A stretch of DNA of 50,587 nucleotides, taken from NCBI GenBank assembly GCA_024256285.1, contig JACGUG010000006.1, positions 1-50,587 on the forward strand. Direction: 5' to 3'. The DNA comes from an archaeon. Its GTDB lineage: Archaea > Thermoproteota > Nitrososphaeria > Nitrososphaerales > JACAEJ01. Positions 8,275-17,195 of the stretch are shown here, in pieces. Position 1 is the first letter of the stretch. Every line of letters begins with the position of its first letter. Below the pieces are notes generated by a model. That model saw nothing but the letters and a program-made list of their open reading frames with translations. It ran no database searches and had not been told where the DNA came from. The translations under genes were made by a program, and so were the position numbers.

Positions 8275-9873
8275 CTATAATTTCGACTCTCTTACCTCGT
8301 CCAATATCAACCTATAGGCATACCCATCTATAAGAGCCGTGGCACTAGCCTCGATTATATTCTCAGATAGAGCGGTAGTAGCCCATTGAAGATCATGATC
8401 CTTGAATTCTATGAACGTTCTAACAGTGGATGCAGTGCCACTACCACTGTCCACAACCGTGACTTTGTAGTTAAGGAGCGTGACATTTTTAAGTTGAGGG
8501 AAACGCTTTAGGAGGGCTTTTCTCAAAGCTTGATCCAAGGCATGGACAGGACCTACACCGACAGAGACTTCATGTAAAACTTCGTCGCCGACTTTAACCA
8601 TTATCTCCCCACTTGTAAAATTAACTCCATTCTTGATCGTAGAGACGCTCCAACGCTGGACTTTAAAGGGATAAAGTTCATAGCCCATGGCCCTTAAGAG
8701 AATCAAATGCACTGTAGCATCAGCATCTTCAACTCGATAGCCTTGGGCTTCCATGCTCTTTATCTCTTCAAGGACTTTATCCACTACATCGCTTCGCTTA
8801 TCCAACTTTAGCCCTAATCCTTGAGCCATATTTGCCACGCTAGCTCTTCCCGATAGCTCTGAGATAGAAAGCTCTCTACGATTGCCAACTAAAATTGGAT
8901 CGATATGCTCGTAAGCTTTTGGTTGCTTCAATATGGCATCTATATGCACGCCACCTTTATGGGCAAAGGCATTCTTTCCAACGTAAGGTTGGTAAGGATC
9001 TGGGGGCAGGTTTGTCAGATCATAGACATACTTTGATAGAGTTGATAGATTCTTTAATTGTTCGTCTATTGGTTTATCGTTATACAGAGCTCTTAGACCC
9101 ATCTTAAAATGGAGGATGGGCAAGATTTGGCAGAGATCGGTGTTGCCACATCTTTCTCCAAGACCGTTTATCGTACACTGTATATGCCTCACTCCAGCCG
9201 ATATGGCTATGACAGCATTGGCAGTTGCAAGCCCAGAATCGTTATGGCAGTGAATCCCAAGGGGAGCTTTCAATTCAGCCTTCACCTTCTCAACTATGTG
9301 CTGAACATCTGGAGTCAGGGTTCCTCCATTCGTGTCACAGAGCACTATCACCTCTGCCCCTGCTTCCTCCGCTGTTTTAACTACCCTTAAAGCGTACTCA
9401 TGGTTACCCTTGAAGCCATCGAAGAAGTGCTCTGCATCGAATATAACATTTAGGTCATGGTTCTTCAAATATTCTATAGAGTCCCTTACTATCTCCAAAT
9501 TTTCATCTAGCGTTGTCTGTAATACTTCAGCGACATGTAGATCCCAAGACTTGCCAAAGATCACCACAGTATTTACACCCGTATTAAGAAGGGAGGTCAG
9601 TTTTACATCCTCACTGGGCGAGAGGCCTTTCCTTCTCGTGCTACCAAATGCTACTACTTCTGAATTTTTTAGAGGAATCTTCTTGATGGTCCTAAAGAAC
9701 TCTACATCCTTTGGATTTGAGCCAGGCCACCCTCCCTCGATATACTTCACACCCAGTTCATCAAGGCGTTGAGCTATGCTAAGCTTATCTTGCAAAGAGA
9801 AGCCAACACCATACGTCTGAGCACCGTCCCTTAATGTGGTGTCCAGGATTTCTACGTCAGGATCGAACTCCAC
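8275..9873 (-). CDS. cimA: (R)-citramalate synthase CimA
   Basis: 532 residues. Condenses pyruvate with acetyl-CoA to citramalate, the first step of the threonine-independent route to isoleucine. The HMGL-like TIM barrel (EILDTTLRDGAQ at the start, GIHCHNDSGLATANA, HKGGVHIDAI) is followed by a LeuA-type regulatory dimer domain (about residues 400-530, ending in SATALIDGYAYRL). Length and the GGWPGSNPKD motif match the long bacterial-type citramalate synthases rather than isopropylmalate or homocitrate synthases. GTG start behind AGGAGG. No branched-chain neighbours; its end faces the broken S19 gene. Confidence 0.9.
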   Translation of the reverse strand: MEFDPDVEILDTTLRDGAQTYGVGFSLQDKLSIAQRLDELGVKYIEGGWPGSNPKDVEFFRTIKKIPLKNSEVVAFGSTRRKGLSPSEDVKLTSLLNTGVNTVVIFGKSWDLHVAEVLQTTLDENLEIVRDSIEYLKNHDLNVIFDAEHFFDGFKGNHEYALRVVKTAEEAGAEVIVLCDTNGGTLTPDVQHIVEKVKAELKAPLGIHCHNDSGLATANAVIAISAGVRHIQCTINGLGERCGNTDLCQILPILHFKMGLRALYNDKPIDEQLKNLSTLSKYVYDLTNLPPDPYQPYVGKNAFAHKGGVHIDAILKQPKAYEHIDPILVGNRRELSISELSGRASVANMAQGLGLKLDKRSDVVDKVLEEIKSMEAQGYRVEDADATVHLILLRAMGYELYPFKVQRWSVSTIKNGVNFTSGEIMVKVGDEVLHEVSVGVGPVHALDQALRKALLKRFPQLKNVTLLNYKVTVVDSGSGTASTVRTFIEFKDHDLQWATTALSENIIEASATALIDGYAYRLILDEVRESKL

Positions 9874-10309
9874 AACCTCCTATTACTGAAGAATATCCTT
9901 CACATGTAAATAAGGATAACTGAATCATCACTACTATGGTGGAGATCCCTATCAAAAAGCCGAATAGGAAAGATATCCATGAGCTAATCCAAAGCCTTTC
10001 CCTGAAAATAACCGAGTTCAACTTCAAGTCCTTTGGTTGGAATTAATCTAGGGGAAGGGTGACATTTTGACATATTATATTTGCCGAAATATCTACCCTC
10101 TTCCTGGATTATTATTTTGCTTGGAAAACTTGATTTCGAACTCTTACGTTCTTTCACCTTAAAAGCGCTCAAAGGGTGGATAAATCAGGGAAAAATCTAT
10201 GTAGGTAATATTATTATTGATACAGTAGATAAAATGGCCTTAGAAGCGGTTTGCCCACACCATGAGGTATCCGTTCGTTTATATATCTTAAGTAGAGGAA
10301 ATACTAAAG
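9874..10309. other. 436-bp gap without a convincing gene
   Basis: Between the divergent cimA and alpha/beta hydrolase starts. The cimA promoter must lie in the left part. A 36-codon ORF at 9936..10046 has no clear ribosome site or family. A longer plus-strand frame runs from 10081 into the hydrolase gene but is unlikely to be real, since its second half overlaps the hydrolase. The right end carries the hydrolase promoter. Confidence 0.5.
10279..10286 (+). promoter_or_regulatory. TATA box of the alpha/beta hydrolase gene
   Basis: TTATATAT lies 24-31 nt before the ATG at 10310, so the transcript is probably leaderless or nearly so. Confidence 0.5.
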
Positions 10310-11101
10310 ATGACAAAAATATCCGTAAACGGCATCGATATCAATTACCAAGAAGAAGGGGCAGGTTTTCCCGTAATCTTAATCCATGGTCTGTCGGACG
10401 ATTCCACTTTATGGGCCCCCTTGATGCCGGAATTTTCCAGACATTACTGGGCCATCGCTCTGGATGTCCGGGGTCATGGGCACTCCGGAAAACCAGATAT
10501 GCCTTATTCAATCCAGCTATTCTCCGAAGACCTTTTAGGGTTCCTCAAAAAATTGGAGATCCCACAGGCTCACCTGCTAGGCCTTTCCATGGGAGGAGCC
10601 GTAGCCCAGCAGTTCGCACTTGACCATCCAGAAAAAATTCGTTCTCTCATTCTGCTTTCAACTTTCAGTTATAATGATTCTGATCTTCGGGATACCTTCA
10701 AAATGCTTCGAAAAAGCTTAGTCAGGGGTGGATTCTCTGCTTTCTTCGACGAAGCAGTTAAACTAGTGGTTACCCCTGAGTTCGCCTCCGCCAATGCCGA
10801 TGCCATTGCAGAAATGAAAGAGGAAAGTGTCAGGATCAATTCTCCTACAGCCATCCTTCACGCCATCGATGCCTGCATGGACTTCGATGTGAAAGATAGG
10901 ATGTCCCAGATCTCGCATCCCACACTGATCATCTCTGGAAGGAAGGATGTATTAACCTCGCCCCATCTAGGAGAACAGATCCATCGATCTATCAAGGGTT
11001 CGGAGTGGAAGATCATGGAAGGAGTAGGACATAACCTGCTTATTCCTGAAAAGACCTCAGAACTGGCACGGATCATCCTGGAATTTTTGGGATGTCATTG
11101 A
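10310..11101 (+). CDS. Alpha/beta hydrolase (3-oxoadipate enol-lactonase-like)
   Basis: 263 residues. The fold is complete: oxyanion-hole HG in VILIHGLSDD, the DVRGHGHSGKP strand-turn, nucleophile elbow GLSMGG (Ser), acid-residue strand PTLIISGRKDVLTSP (Asp) and final GVGHNLLIPEK (His). The cap region is short. The closest type by pattern is the bacterial enol-lactonase and esterase group; the substrate cannot be told. Codon choice (CCC, CTG, GCC, TCC) is richer in GC than the neighbours and reads like a bacterial gene, so horizontal transfer is likely. It is monocistronic. Confidence 0.9.
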   Translation: MTKISVNGIDINYQEEGAGFPVILIHGLSDDSTLWAPLMPEFSRHYWAIALDVRGHGHSGKPDMPYSIQLFSEDLLGFLKKLEIPQAHLLGLSMGGAVAQQFALDHPEKIRSLILLSTFSYNDSDLRDTFKMLRKSLVRGGFSAFFDEAVKLVVTPEFASANADAIAEMKEESVRINSPTAILHAIDACMDFDVKDRMSQISHPTLIISGRKDVLTSPHLGEQIHRSIKGSEWKIMEGVGHNLLIPEKTSELARIILEFLGCH

Positions 11102-11213
11102 ACCAAGGATATCATGTAGTGCTGCAATAATTCTCGAACTCAGATCTTCTACAACTTGGATTATTACTTTGCCATCGTTGAGTATTTTAACCTGATATGC
11201 CCATAGAAATAAC

Positions 11214-11414
11214 GTGAGCAAATTGCTAAGCAAAACTGAGAGAGAATTCTTGATAGGTAAAGCAGTGAGCTATGGGCATAAGAGAAAGCTAATCCATACC
11301 ATCAGAAAGAAGGTCAAGACTTTCTTCATGCTTGAATTACCTTTAATCCAGAACAGCCCTTATGACAAGATCGTTACTGAAATCAGTAACAATGTTACTA
11401 AAAACAGTAACTAA
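11214..11414 (+). CDS. Small conserved-looking archaeal protein, unknown function
   Basis: 66 codons from a GTG. The order LLSKTEREFLIGK, then a basic helix with KLIHTIRKKVKTFF, then LELPLI recalls a family of short archaeal proteins of unknown function, recognised only by eye. A TATTTTAA box about 25-30 nt upstream fits a leaderless start. The last 15 or so residues (EISNNVTKNSN) come from a repetitive AT-rich stretch. The gene could be a decayed copy. Confidence 0.45.
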   Translation: MSKLLSKTEREFLIGKAVSYGHKRKLIHTIRKKVKTFFMLELPLIQNSPYDKIVTEISNNVTKNSN

Positions 11415-11471
11415 AAGGAGAGTTGATAAAAGAGGCTCCAATAACGGTAAGTCTCCTCATACATCAAAAGA

Positions 11472-11547
11472 TGGGGTCGGTGGGATTTGAACCCACGATC
11501 GCTACCGCCCCAGGGTAGAATCCTTGACCAAGCTAGACGACGACCCC
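11472..11547 (-). tRNA. tRNA-Pro (GGG)
   Basis: The full cloverleaf folds: acceptor GGGGTCG / CGACCCC with discriminator A, D stem GTCT / GGAT, anticodon stem CTACC / GGTAG around loop CTGGGGC (anticodon GGG), and T arm GTGGG-TTCAAAT-CCCAC. 76 nt, no intron, no encoded CCA. The cca gene for the CCA-adding enzyme lies just upstream on the same strand. Confidence 0.95.
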
Positions 11548-11583
11548 TATAAATCCGTCATAAGATTGATAATTTAATTAATT

Positions 11584-13011
11584 TTATGAATCTTTATCTA
11601 TCGTCAACAATCTATCTGAACTCAACAGTCTGACCAACTCTTTCGCCATCCATGGCATAGATAAAAACTCGACATTTTCATCCCCAAGATGAATTTCATA
11701 GGTATCCACCATATCGTCTAAAAGACCTGGTGCTATGCCCAAGCCTCTTTTTTTATGAAGCAAAAGATTGAAGAAATCATCTATGCCCTTGATCCTCCTC
11801 TCCGTCAAAGCATAAAGCCTGGCATCATCGCCCAGCCAGATCAATTTCGATCTTTTAAGATTCTTGGCGATGAACTTCCTTGAATCCTCGTATCTGAAGA
11901 CCTCTGGACCCTTTTTATCTTCTATCTCGGGTTGCTCAAGGCTCTCCATCAAGAAGATAAAGGCACTCTCCTCCTTCTCGTCTGTAGCGCAAGTAGCCCT
12001 AAGGACTTTGAAGTCATAAAGATCGAATTGCTTTAGAATATGGTTGAGACTCCTCTTCAACTGACCCCAAAGAACATCTACGCTTCTTTTACTATGCTTG
12101 AACTTTAAGGTTACAAGATTTCTCATCAGTTCACTCTTCTCGATTTTATCCAGACGACCTTTTTCGCCTATGAAGTATCTCAAGCTCGGCTTCTCCAAGA
12201 ATGCCCTCGATGCTAAAATAAACTCGGCGAGCTTCTTTGGCGAAATCGCGTTTCCAAGGTTCCTCCTAGAATCTACAGGATCGAGTATTATCACGCTAGC
12301 CTTTAGGAATCTTTTCTTAAGGTCTTCATCTATCTTTTCTAAACTTATCACTTCTCCCTCCATCCATCTTGATGTAGACTTGAGGGTGGAAAGGAAGGAC
12401 CCATACTTTAAACACAAGACCTCACAGACGTACCCGCTGAAGCCTTGTATGGCTATCTCTGCGCCATAGACCCCCACTCCCTTCATGAACTTTTTGAGCA
12501 ACCTCGCCTCTCTTCGAAGACTGTCGTTCAATTCTTCTGTCATGAATATGGTATGGTAAGGAGACCTATCTGCTGCACTCTTCCACTCACCCTTCTTCAC
12601 ATCGTAGCAGGGAACGACGTTGACTCCAACATCTTCGATGTAAGCCTCTACGTATGGATGCTCGGCGTATCTCAATATCGGTTCATAGTCTTTCATCGAC
12701 TCCAGAGCAACATCTAAACCGTACTTTTTTAGGTCTGCTTTGTCCAAGCTCTTTGGAAATCTAACGAAGATGTCTATGTCTGCCTCCCCCTTCAGCCAAG
12801 TGCCTTTTGCATAAGACCCTCCCAGCACCACATCTGGTTTAAATCTGCTCTTCGATGCCACTTTTGAAACTCTCTGAAGAGCAAGAGAAGCTATGGCTTT
12901 TACATGGTTGATCTCTCCTTCTGCTGGCTCTACGATCTTCAAGGCATCCGATATTACCTTACTCAATTCATTGGATATATCAGTCCACCCCGAACTGGAA
13001 GGTATGAACAT
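11584..13011 (-). CDS. cca: Archaeal CCA-adding enzyme (class I tRNA nucleotidyltransferase)
   Basis: 475 residues, normal for archaeal CCA enzymes. The nucleotidyltransferase signature is GGSYAKGTWLKGEADIDIF, with catalytic Asp78 and Asp80, followed by the central domain (GVGVYGAEIAIQGFSGYVCEVLCLKYGSF) and tail domains. It adds and repairs the 3' CCA of tRNAs, which the two tRNA genes here do not encode. Its start overlaps the end of thpR, forming a two-gene RNA-processing operon. Confidence 0.96.
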   Translation of the reverse strand: MFIPSSSGWTDISNELSKVISDALKIVEPAEGEINHVKAIASLALQRVSKVASKSRFKPDVVLGGSYAKGTWLKGEADIDIFVRFPKSLDKADLKKYGLDVALESMKDYEPILRYAEHPYVEAYIEDVGVNVVPCYDVKKGEWKSAADRSPYHTIFMTEELNDSLRREARLLKKFMKGVGVYGAEIAIQGFSGYVCEVLCLKYGSFLSTLKSTSRWMEGEVISLEKIDEDLKKRFLKASVIILDPVDSRRNLGNAISPKKLAEFILASRAFLEKPSLRYFIGEKGRLDKIEKSELMRNLVTLKFKHSKRSVDVLWGQLKRSLNHILKQFDLYDFKVLRATCATDEKEESAFIFLMESLEQPEIEDKKGPEVFRYEDSRKFIAKNLKRSKLIWLGDDARLYALTERRIKGIDDFFNLLLHKKRGLGIAPGLLDDMVDTYEIHLGDENVEFLSMPWMAKELVRLLSSDRLLTIDKDS

Positions 13012-13546
13012 CGCTGTATATGGGACCTTTCGGAGTCAGATCGCTCTTCTTGAGCTTCAGAGACATTATTGTTTCTTCGCCGAAGGCTTGACTCTCGTAC
13101 TCCTTTATCACATCTAGCAATCTATCCCTGTTCTTCCCACTCTTCACTCTAGAGATGGTGACATGTGGTTGAAAGCCTCTTCTATCACTGCGCACAAGGC
13201 CTTTCAACCTCTCTTCCACTGTATTCGCTACATTGAACAGATCGTCTCTACAGCTCTTCTCTACGCCTACCCAGATCACGGAGACTCTACGAGGACTTGG
13301 AAAGACCCCCATCCCTTTATAAGCTATATGCAAGGGTCTGAATCTGACACTCTTTAATGAGTTTATAATTTTTGTTGTCAAAGCTTCGTTTATCTCTCCG
13401 AAGAACTTGACGGTGAAGTGTAGATTGTTGGGCTCTACGAGCTTTATGTCGGCTTCTGTCTTTCTAAGCTTGTCTTGAACTTCTTCGATCAACCTGACAG
13501 TCCTTTCATCTCCTACATCTAGAGCAAGGAAAGACCTCATCGACAT
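12980..13546 (-). CDS. thpR: RNA 2',3'-cyclic phosphodiesterase ThpR (LigT family)
   Basis: 188 residues with both 2H motifs, HFTVKFFGE and HVTISRVK, in the two-lobed LigT fold. It hydrolyses 2',3'-cyclic phosphate ends (and can ligate tRNA halves in vitro in this family). The ATG at 13546 is close to a second ATG two codons later. Overlaps cca by 32 bp, which supports a shared role in tRNA end processing. Confidence 0.93.
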   Translation of the reverse strand: MSMRSFLALDVGDERTVRLIEEVQDKLRKTEADIKLVEPNNLHFTVKFFGEINEALTTKIINSLKSVRFRPLHIAYKGMGVFPSPRRVSVIWVGVEKSCRDDLFNVANTVEERLKGLVRSDRRGFQPHVTISRVKSGKNRDRLLDVIKEYESQAFGEETIMSLKLKKSDLTPKGPIYSDVHTFQFGVD

Positions 13547-13667
13547 CCCCAGTTACTACTATACTGGCCCTTTTTTTATTTTTGCAAACTTTAAAAAGAG
13601 GCATCGATCGTTTGTAAGGTTGTCAAGAGATTTTGTGGAGGATTTCTATAGGTAAAAGGGGTTTAAC

Positions 13668-14072
13668 TTGAAAATCCTACCTTTTTTAAAAGAATTAAAG
13701 GTAACTGTAGAAGCTTATGTCAACCCATCTGAAGATGTCGATAAAGTGAAAACTTCTATCCGAAACCTGATCAAGCACATAGAGCCAGATTTCTCACAAG
13801 ATAAAATCGTAACTACTTCGACAAAAGATGAGAAGAGCTTATATTTTATCTATGAGCGGATAAGGGCGAAGCAGACATTGGCTGTAGTGCGCAGGTTGCT
13901 TTTGAGGCATATGAATCAGGATACTACATGGCTTATCTTCAATAAACAGGCTGCATTCGTAGGGTCTGTCAACGTCTGTGAAGAAGAGAGCGAGCCGCCT
14001 CTAGGCCCCATAAAGCTCGTCATACAAAGCCCTTATCTCGGTGAATTTATAGATTGGTTAGCTCCAGAGTGA
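13668..14072 (+). CDS. UPF0201 family protein (predicted RNA-binding, exosome-associated)
   Basis: 134 residues from a TTG. The pattern (VTVEAYVNPSEDVDKVKTSI at the start, RIRAKQTLAVVRRLLLRHM and TWLIFNKQAAFVGSVN in the middle, then PLGPIKLVI) is that of the archaeal UPF0201 / COG1325 family, which has an L5-like fold and has been linked by gene context to RNA processing. Only 4 nt separate it from the next gene, so they are co-transcribed. Confidence 0.85.
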   Translation: MKILPFLKELKVTVEAYVNPSEDVDKVKTSIRNLIKHIEPDFSQDKIVTTSTKDEKSLYFIYERIRAKQTLAVVRRLLLRHMNQDTTWLIFNKQAAFVGSVNVCEEESEPPLGPIKLVIQSPYLGEFIDWLAPE

Positions 14073-14076
14073 TTTC

Positions 14077-14871
14077 ATGGCTTTAGTCGGTCTATCTTCC
14101 CTCTACATCTTCTTAAAAGGGGAGCCTTTTGAAGATGTAATAAAAGAGGTACAGTCTGAGAGAGAAGGTTCCCAGAAACCAGATATCTGGGAGATAGTCG
14201 ATGAAGGCCATCACTCTCTTACTCGTAAAAGGGTCAGAATGATTCAGGATCTGAGTTCACAGGGATATACCTTCACCATCCATTCTCCCTACAGTAGTAC
14301 AAATATAGCAGATCTGGATAGTGGCAGACGCCGTGAGTCATTAGTCAAGCTTAAGAAGTCCATAGAGTCGGCAGCTGAAGCTGAGGCTAAAGCCCTTGTT
14401 CTGCACCCTGGTCTGAAAGCAAGGGATAAAGATCAGACCATGGCTGAGAGGTTGAATGAAGAGTCGATCTTAACTCTTTACGACTATGCCGAGTCTTCAG
14501 GTATAGTTCTTGCCTTGGAGAATATGAACCCTGCTACCCAGCATTTCATGACCAAGCCAAGAGATTTTGAAGAGTTCTTTGAGAGAAATAAAGTTCGTCT
14601 AAAGATGGTCTTCGATGTAGGGCATGCATACATAGGATCACTTGTAGACGAATTCATATCAAAGCTTTCAGATAGGTTCATCACAGTTCACTTTCACGAT
14701 AATAAAGGTGATAGGGATGAGCACTTAGGGATAGGGGATGGCTCCATCGATTGGAGAGGGGTTACATCTCAACTCATAAGGCTGGACTTTAGGGGCATGT
14801 ATATAGTAGAGTCTGTTGTAAAACCTTACGAGTCTGTAGCAAAATTAAAGGAGATGCTGGAACCATTTTAA
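14077..14871 (+). CDS. Sugar isomerase/AP endonuclease-like TIM barrel protein
   Basis: 264 residues of the AP endonuclease 2 / xylose isomerase-like superfamily. Metal-site segments are visible: FTIHSPYSS, ALVLHPG, GIVLALENM, LKMVFDVGHAYI, FITVHFHDNKGDRDEHLGIGDG and MYIVES, supplying His, Glu and Asp ligands in the usual order. The superfamily covers both sugar epimerases and DNA endonucleases (EndoIV). The exact reaction is unknown. Co-transcribed with the UPF0201 gene. Confidence 0.85.
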   Translation: MALVGLSSLYIFLKGEPFEDVIKEVQSEREGSQKPDIWEIVDEGHHSLTRKRVRMIQDLSSQGYTFTIHSPYSSTNIADLDSGRRRESLVKLKKSIESAAEAEAKALVLHPGLKARDKDQTMAERLNEESILTLYDYAESSGIVLALENMNPATQHFMTKPRDFEEFFERNKVRLKMVFDVGHAYIGSLVDEFISKLSDRFITVHFHDNKGDRDEHLGIGDGSIDWRGVTSQLIRLDFRGMYIVESVVKPYESVAKLKEMLEPF

Positions 14872-14983
14872 CCATCTAACGATTCGTTGGCATAATGATT
14901 TGATTAAAGATTGTCAGTAAAAAACCTAAAAGTTACGTTGCCCTCAAGCTTTTAATATCTCCATTCTGTTATAGTCACTGGCG

Positions 14984-15292
14984 ATGGTCTTGTCTGAAGA
15001 AGCAAAACTCGAAGAACTTCGTAAAGAGATTATCGATCTCTGTCAGAGGGTTAATAAAAGGATTAGAGAGTTGGGCGATGTCGATATCATGACCTACCGC
15101 TCAGACCCTGTTATCAAAGGTTTGCAGGACGATATCTGCAAAATCTACCGCAGTGCTGTAAGGTCATGTAAGACTTATGGCGAAGCCTCAGGGATCTGCA
15201 AACTCTTCATGAGTGAACCTGGCTGTCTTACTCAATTGATGCTATCAGAGGAAGTCGCATGCTTTGTAGAAGCTGAGGAAGAGGAGGAATAA
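14984..15292 (+). CDS. Small acidic cysteine-containing protein, unknown function
   Basis: 102 residues: an N-terminal helix (EAKLEELRKEIIDLCQRVNKRIREL), five or more scattered cysteines (Cys in DLCQ, DDICK, RSCK, SGICK, EPGCL, EVACF) and an acidic tail ending in a run of glutamates. No family recognised. A CTTTTAATATC box about 30 nt before the ATG suggests a leaderless transcript. The cysteines are spaced singly, not as CxxC pairs, so a zinc ribbon is not evident. Confidence 0.75.
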   Translation: MVLSEEAKLEELRKEIIDLCQRVNKRIRELGDVDIMTYRSDPVIKGLQDDICKIYRSAVRSCKTYGEASGICKLFMSEPGCLTQLMLSEEVACFVEAEEEEE

Positions 15293-15357
15293 CCTCTGAA
15301 TATTTTTATTTTATGAAAAATATTTTAGGCAAGAATAGTCCAAAACTCTAATCATCT

Positions 15358-16287
15358 TTAAACTCGCTCATCTGGGTAGGGGACTTCTATTACGTCTAGA
15401 TCAGACGCAGCTATAACATTTGGATGTATCTTTAAGGCTTGAGACACCAACTTACTCACATTGCTGTACCTTGCACTGAAATGAGTAAGAACGAGTAACT
15501 TTGCTCCAGCATCTTTTGCTAATTGGGCTGCTTCTACGCATGTTGAGTGCATGTTCTCCTTCGCTTTGTCCTGATACTCTTCCCCATAAGTTGAGTCGAA
15601 TACGATCACATCGGCGTTAGAGAAAAGTTTGGATAGAAGAGGACTCGGTCTAGTGTCCCCAGATATGCCTATCTTTCTCCCTGGGCGTTTCGGTCCTAAG
15701 ACCTGATCTGGGGTGACTATCTTGTCTCCAATGGTTACGCTCTCACCACGTTGTAAGGTCGACCACAGTCTCCCCTTTGGTACGCCAAGTTTTGATGCCT
15801 TCTCAGGATAAAATACTCCTTGTCTATCGAACTCTTTCAATAGATATGAGTAAGACCTTACAGAATGCTCAGATCGGCAAGCTTCAATTACATAATCCTT
15901 CTCTCTCACAACTACCCCTCTTTTGACCTCATGGACAACGATCTGGAATGTAAGACCGAATTTTAGGTATCTTATGTTATGCCTCAAAAATCCTATGGTC
16001 CCTCTCGGCCCGTAGATATCTAAGGGTCTATCCCTATTGAGTAGAGACATAGTTTGTAAAAGACCGAGGAGACCGAGTATATGATCGCCATGAAAATGGG
16101 TGATGAATATCTTCGTTATCCTACTGAATCCGATGCCTGCCTTGATCATCTGCCTTTGCGTTCCTTCACCCACATCGAACAGCAGTATCTCTTTGCCTCT
16201 CATCAATGCTACAGAAGTCAAACCTCTTTCAGGTGTGGGGATCGAGGAGGAAGTCCCAAGAAATATGAGTCTCAATTGACAGATCAT
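15358..16287 (-). CDS. rnz: Ribonuclease Z (tRNA 3' endonuclease)
   Basis: 309 residues. Metallo-beta-lactamase fold with LRLIFLGTSSSIPTPERG, the zinc motif FITHFHGDHILGL (His64, His66, Asp68, His69), GDTRPSP and the final HFSARY. These are the tRNase Z-specific features; the enzyme cuts tRNA precursors after the discriminator so that CCA can be added. GGAGG precedes the ATG by only a few nt, and a TTG four codons later is also possible. Confidence 0.95.
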   Translation of the reverse strand: MICQLRLIFLGTSSSIPTPERGLTSVALMRGKEILLFDVGEGTQRQMIKAGIGFSRITKIFITHFHGDHILGLLGLLQTMSLLNRDRPLDIYGPRGTIGFLRHNIRYLKFGLTFQIVVHEVKRGVVVREKDYVIEACRSEHSVRSYSYLLKEFDRQGVFYPEKASKLGVPKGRLWSTLQRGESVTIGDKIVTPDQVLGPKRPGRKIGISGDTRPSPLLSKLFSNADVIVFDSTYGEEYQDKAKENMHSTCVEAAQLAKDAGAKLLVLTHFSARYSNVSKLVSQALKIHPNVIAASDLDVIEVPYPDERV

Positions 16288-16431
16288 CTGCCTCCTTTAA
16301 ATCTGACCATATATGTATGATTTACATTAATAAATTGTTGATGTGTGGCGTCTTTTATTATCGTTTTTATTATCAAAGGTAACAATGGAAAAACTAAAAA
16401 GCCCGTAAGACGATTTTATTCTAGATATCTT

Positions 16432-17181
16432 ATGCTTAAAAAAATTGAGATCGTTGAGAGAGAAGGCATTAAGATAGATGAGCCAACGGTTATAGAAGGT
16501 TTTCCAGATGTAGGCTTGGTGGGGGTCATAGCATCGTCTTACTTGGTGGATAAGTTAGAATTGGTTGAGGTAGCCCATATAGAATCTGCGCTCTTCCCTC
16601 CTGTCATGGTGCTTCATAAAGGGATTCTCACAGAGCCTGTTAGGATGTTTAGCAATGGAAAGATAATCGTCGTTACATCTGAAATCGCCATACCCCCAAA
16701 AGCGATATACGATCTTGCTGATGTGCTTTCAGACTGGTTCAAAGAGAAGAAGGCCAAACTCGTCGTCTCTTTAAGTGGCATCCCCGTTCAAAATAGAATG
16801 GAGATCGATACCCCTTCAGTCTATGGTGTTGGAAATAGTGAGAAGTGGATGAATATATTTAAGAAAAATGATATAGAAGTTATGGAAGAGGGATTTATGG
16901 CGGGTATCTATGCTTTACTCTTAAAAGGGTGCTTGAAAAGAGGTATACCAGCCATCGCCTTCCTCTCCCAATCTTTTCTAAATTACCCCGATCCCGGGGC
17001 TGCTGCATCGGCAATACTGTCCCTTAACAAGATTCTAAAGTTGGATGTAGATGTAAAACCTTTGCTTGAAAAGGCTGATGAAATCAGGGTGAAGGCGAGA
17101 GATCTGATGAAACAGGCTCAGGGCACTATGGGGGCTGTGAGAAAACCTTTAGAGAGGGAGATTCCGATAATGTACCATTAA
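16432..17181 (+). CDS. PAC2-family protein (PbaB-like proteasome assembly chaperone)
   Basis: The core starts LKKIEIVEREGIKIDEPTVIEGFPDVGLVGVIASSYLV, the PAC2 pattern (GFPxxGLVG), and continues through VSLSGIPVQNR, GVGNSEKW and the end region with a helical tail. Archaeal members assist assembly of, or gate, the 20S proteasome. The frame is open further up to 16345, but that extension is hydrophobic and basic without family likeness, so the ATG at 16432 is chosen. It lies 14 nt before the Hsp20 gene, giving a proteostasis pair. Confidence 0.85.
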   Translation: MLKKIEIVEREGIKIDEPTVIEGFPDVGLVGVIASSYLVDKLELVEVAHIESALFPPVMVLHKGILTEPVRMFSNGKIIVVTSEIAIPPKAIYDLADVLSDWFKEKKAKLVVSLSGIPVQNRMEIDTPSVYGVGNSEKWMNIFKKNDIEVMEEGFMAGIYALLLKGCLKRGIPAIAFLSQSFLNYPDPGAAASAILSLNKILKLDVDVKPLLEKADEIRVKARDLMKQAQGTMGAVRKPLEREIPIMYH

Positions 17182-17195
17182 TAAATAGGATACTT

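Noticed and set aside
9936-10046. 36-codon ORF with ATG
   Set aside because: Short, no ribosome site or family; could be chance.
10081-10623. 180-codon plus-strand ORF
   Set aside because: Its second half is an out-of-frame overlap of the alpha/beta hydrolase; the first half has no recognisable family or ribosome site.
11100-11213. Minus-strand open stretch reading VKILNDGKVIIQVVEDLSSRI
   Set aside because: Protein-like but without start codon or clear family; too short to call a relic.
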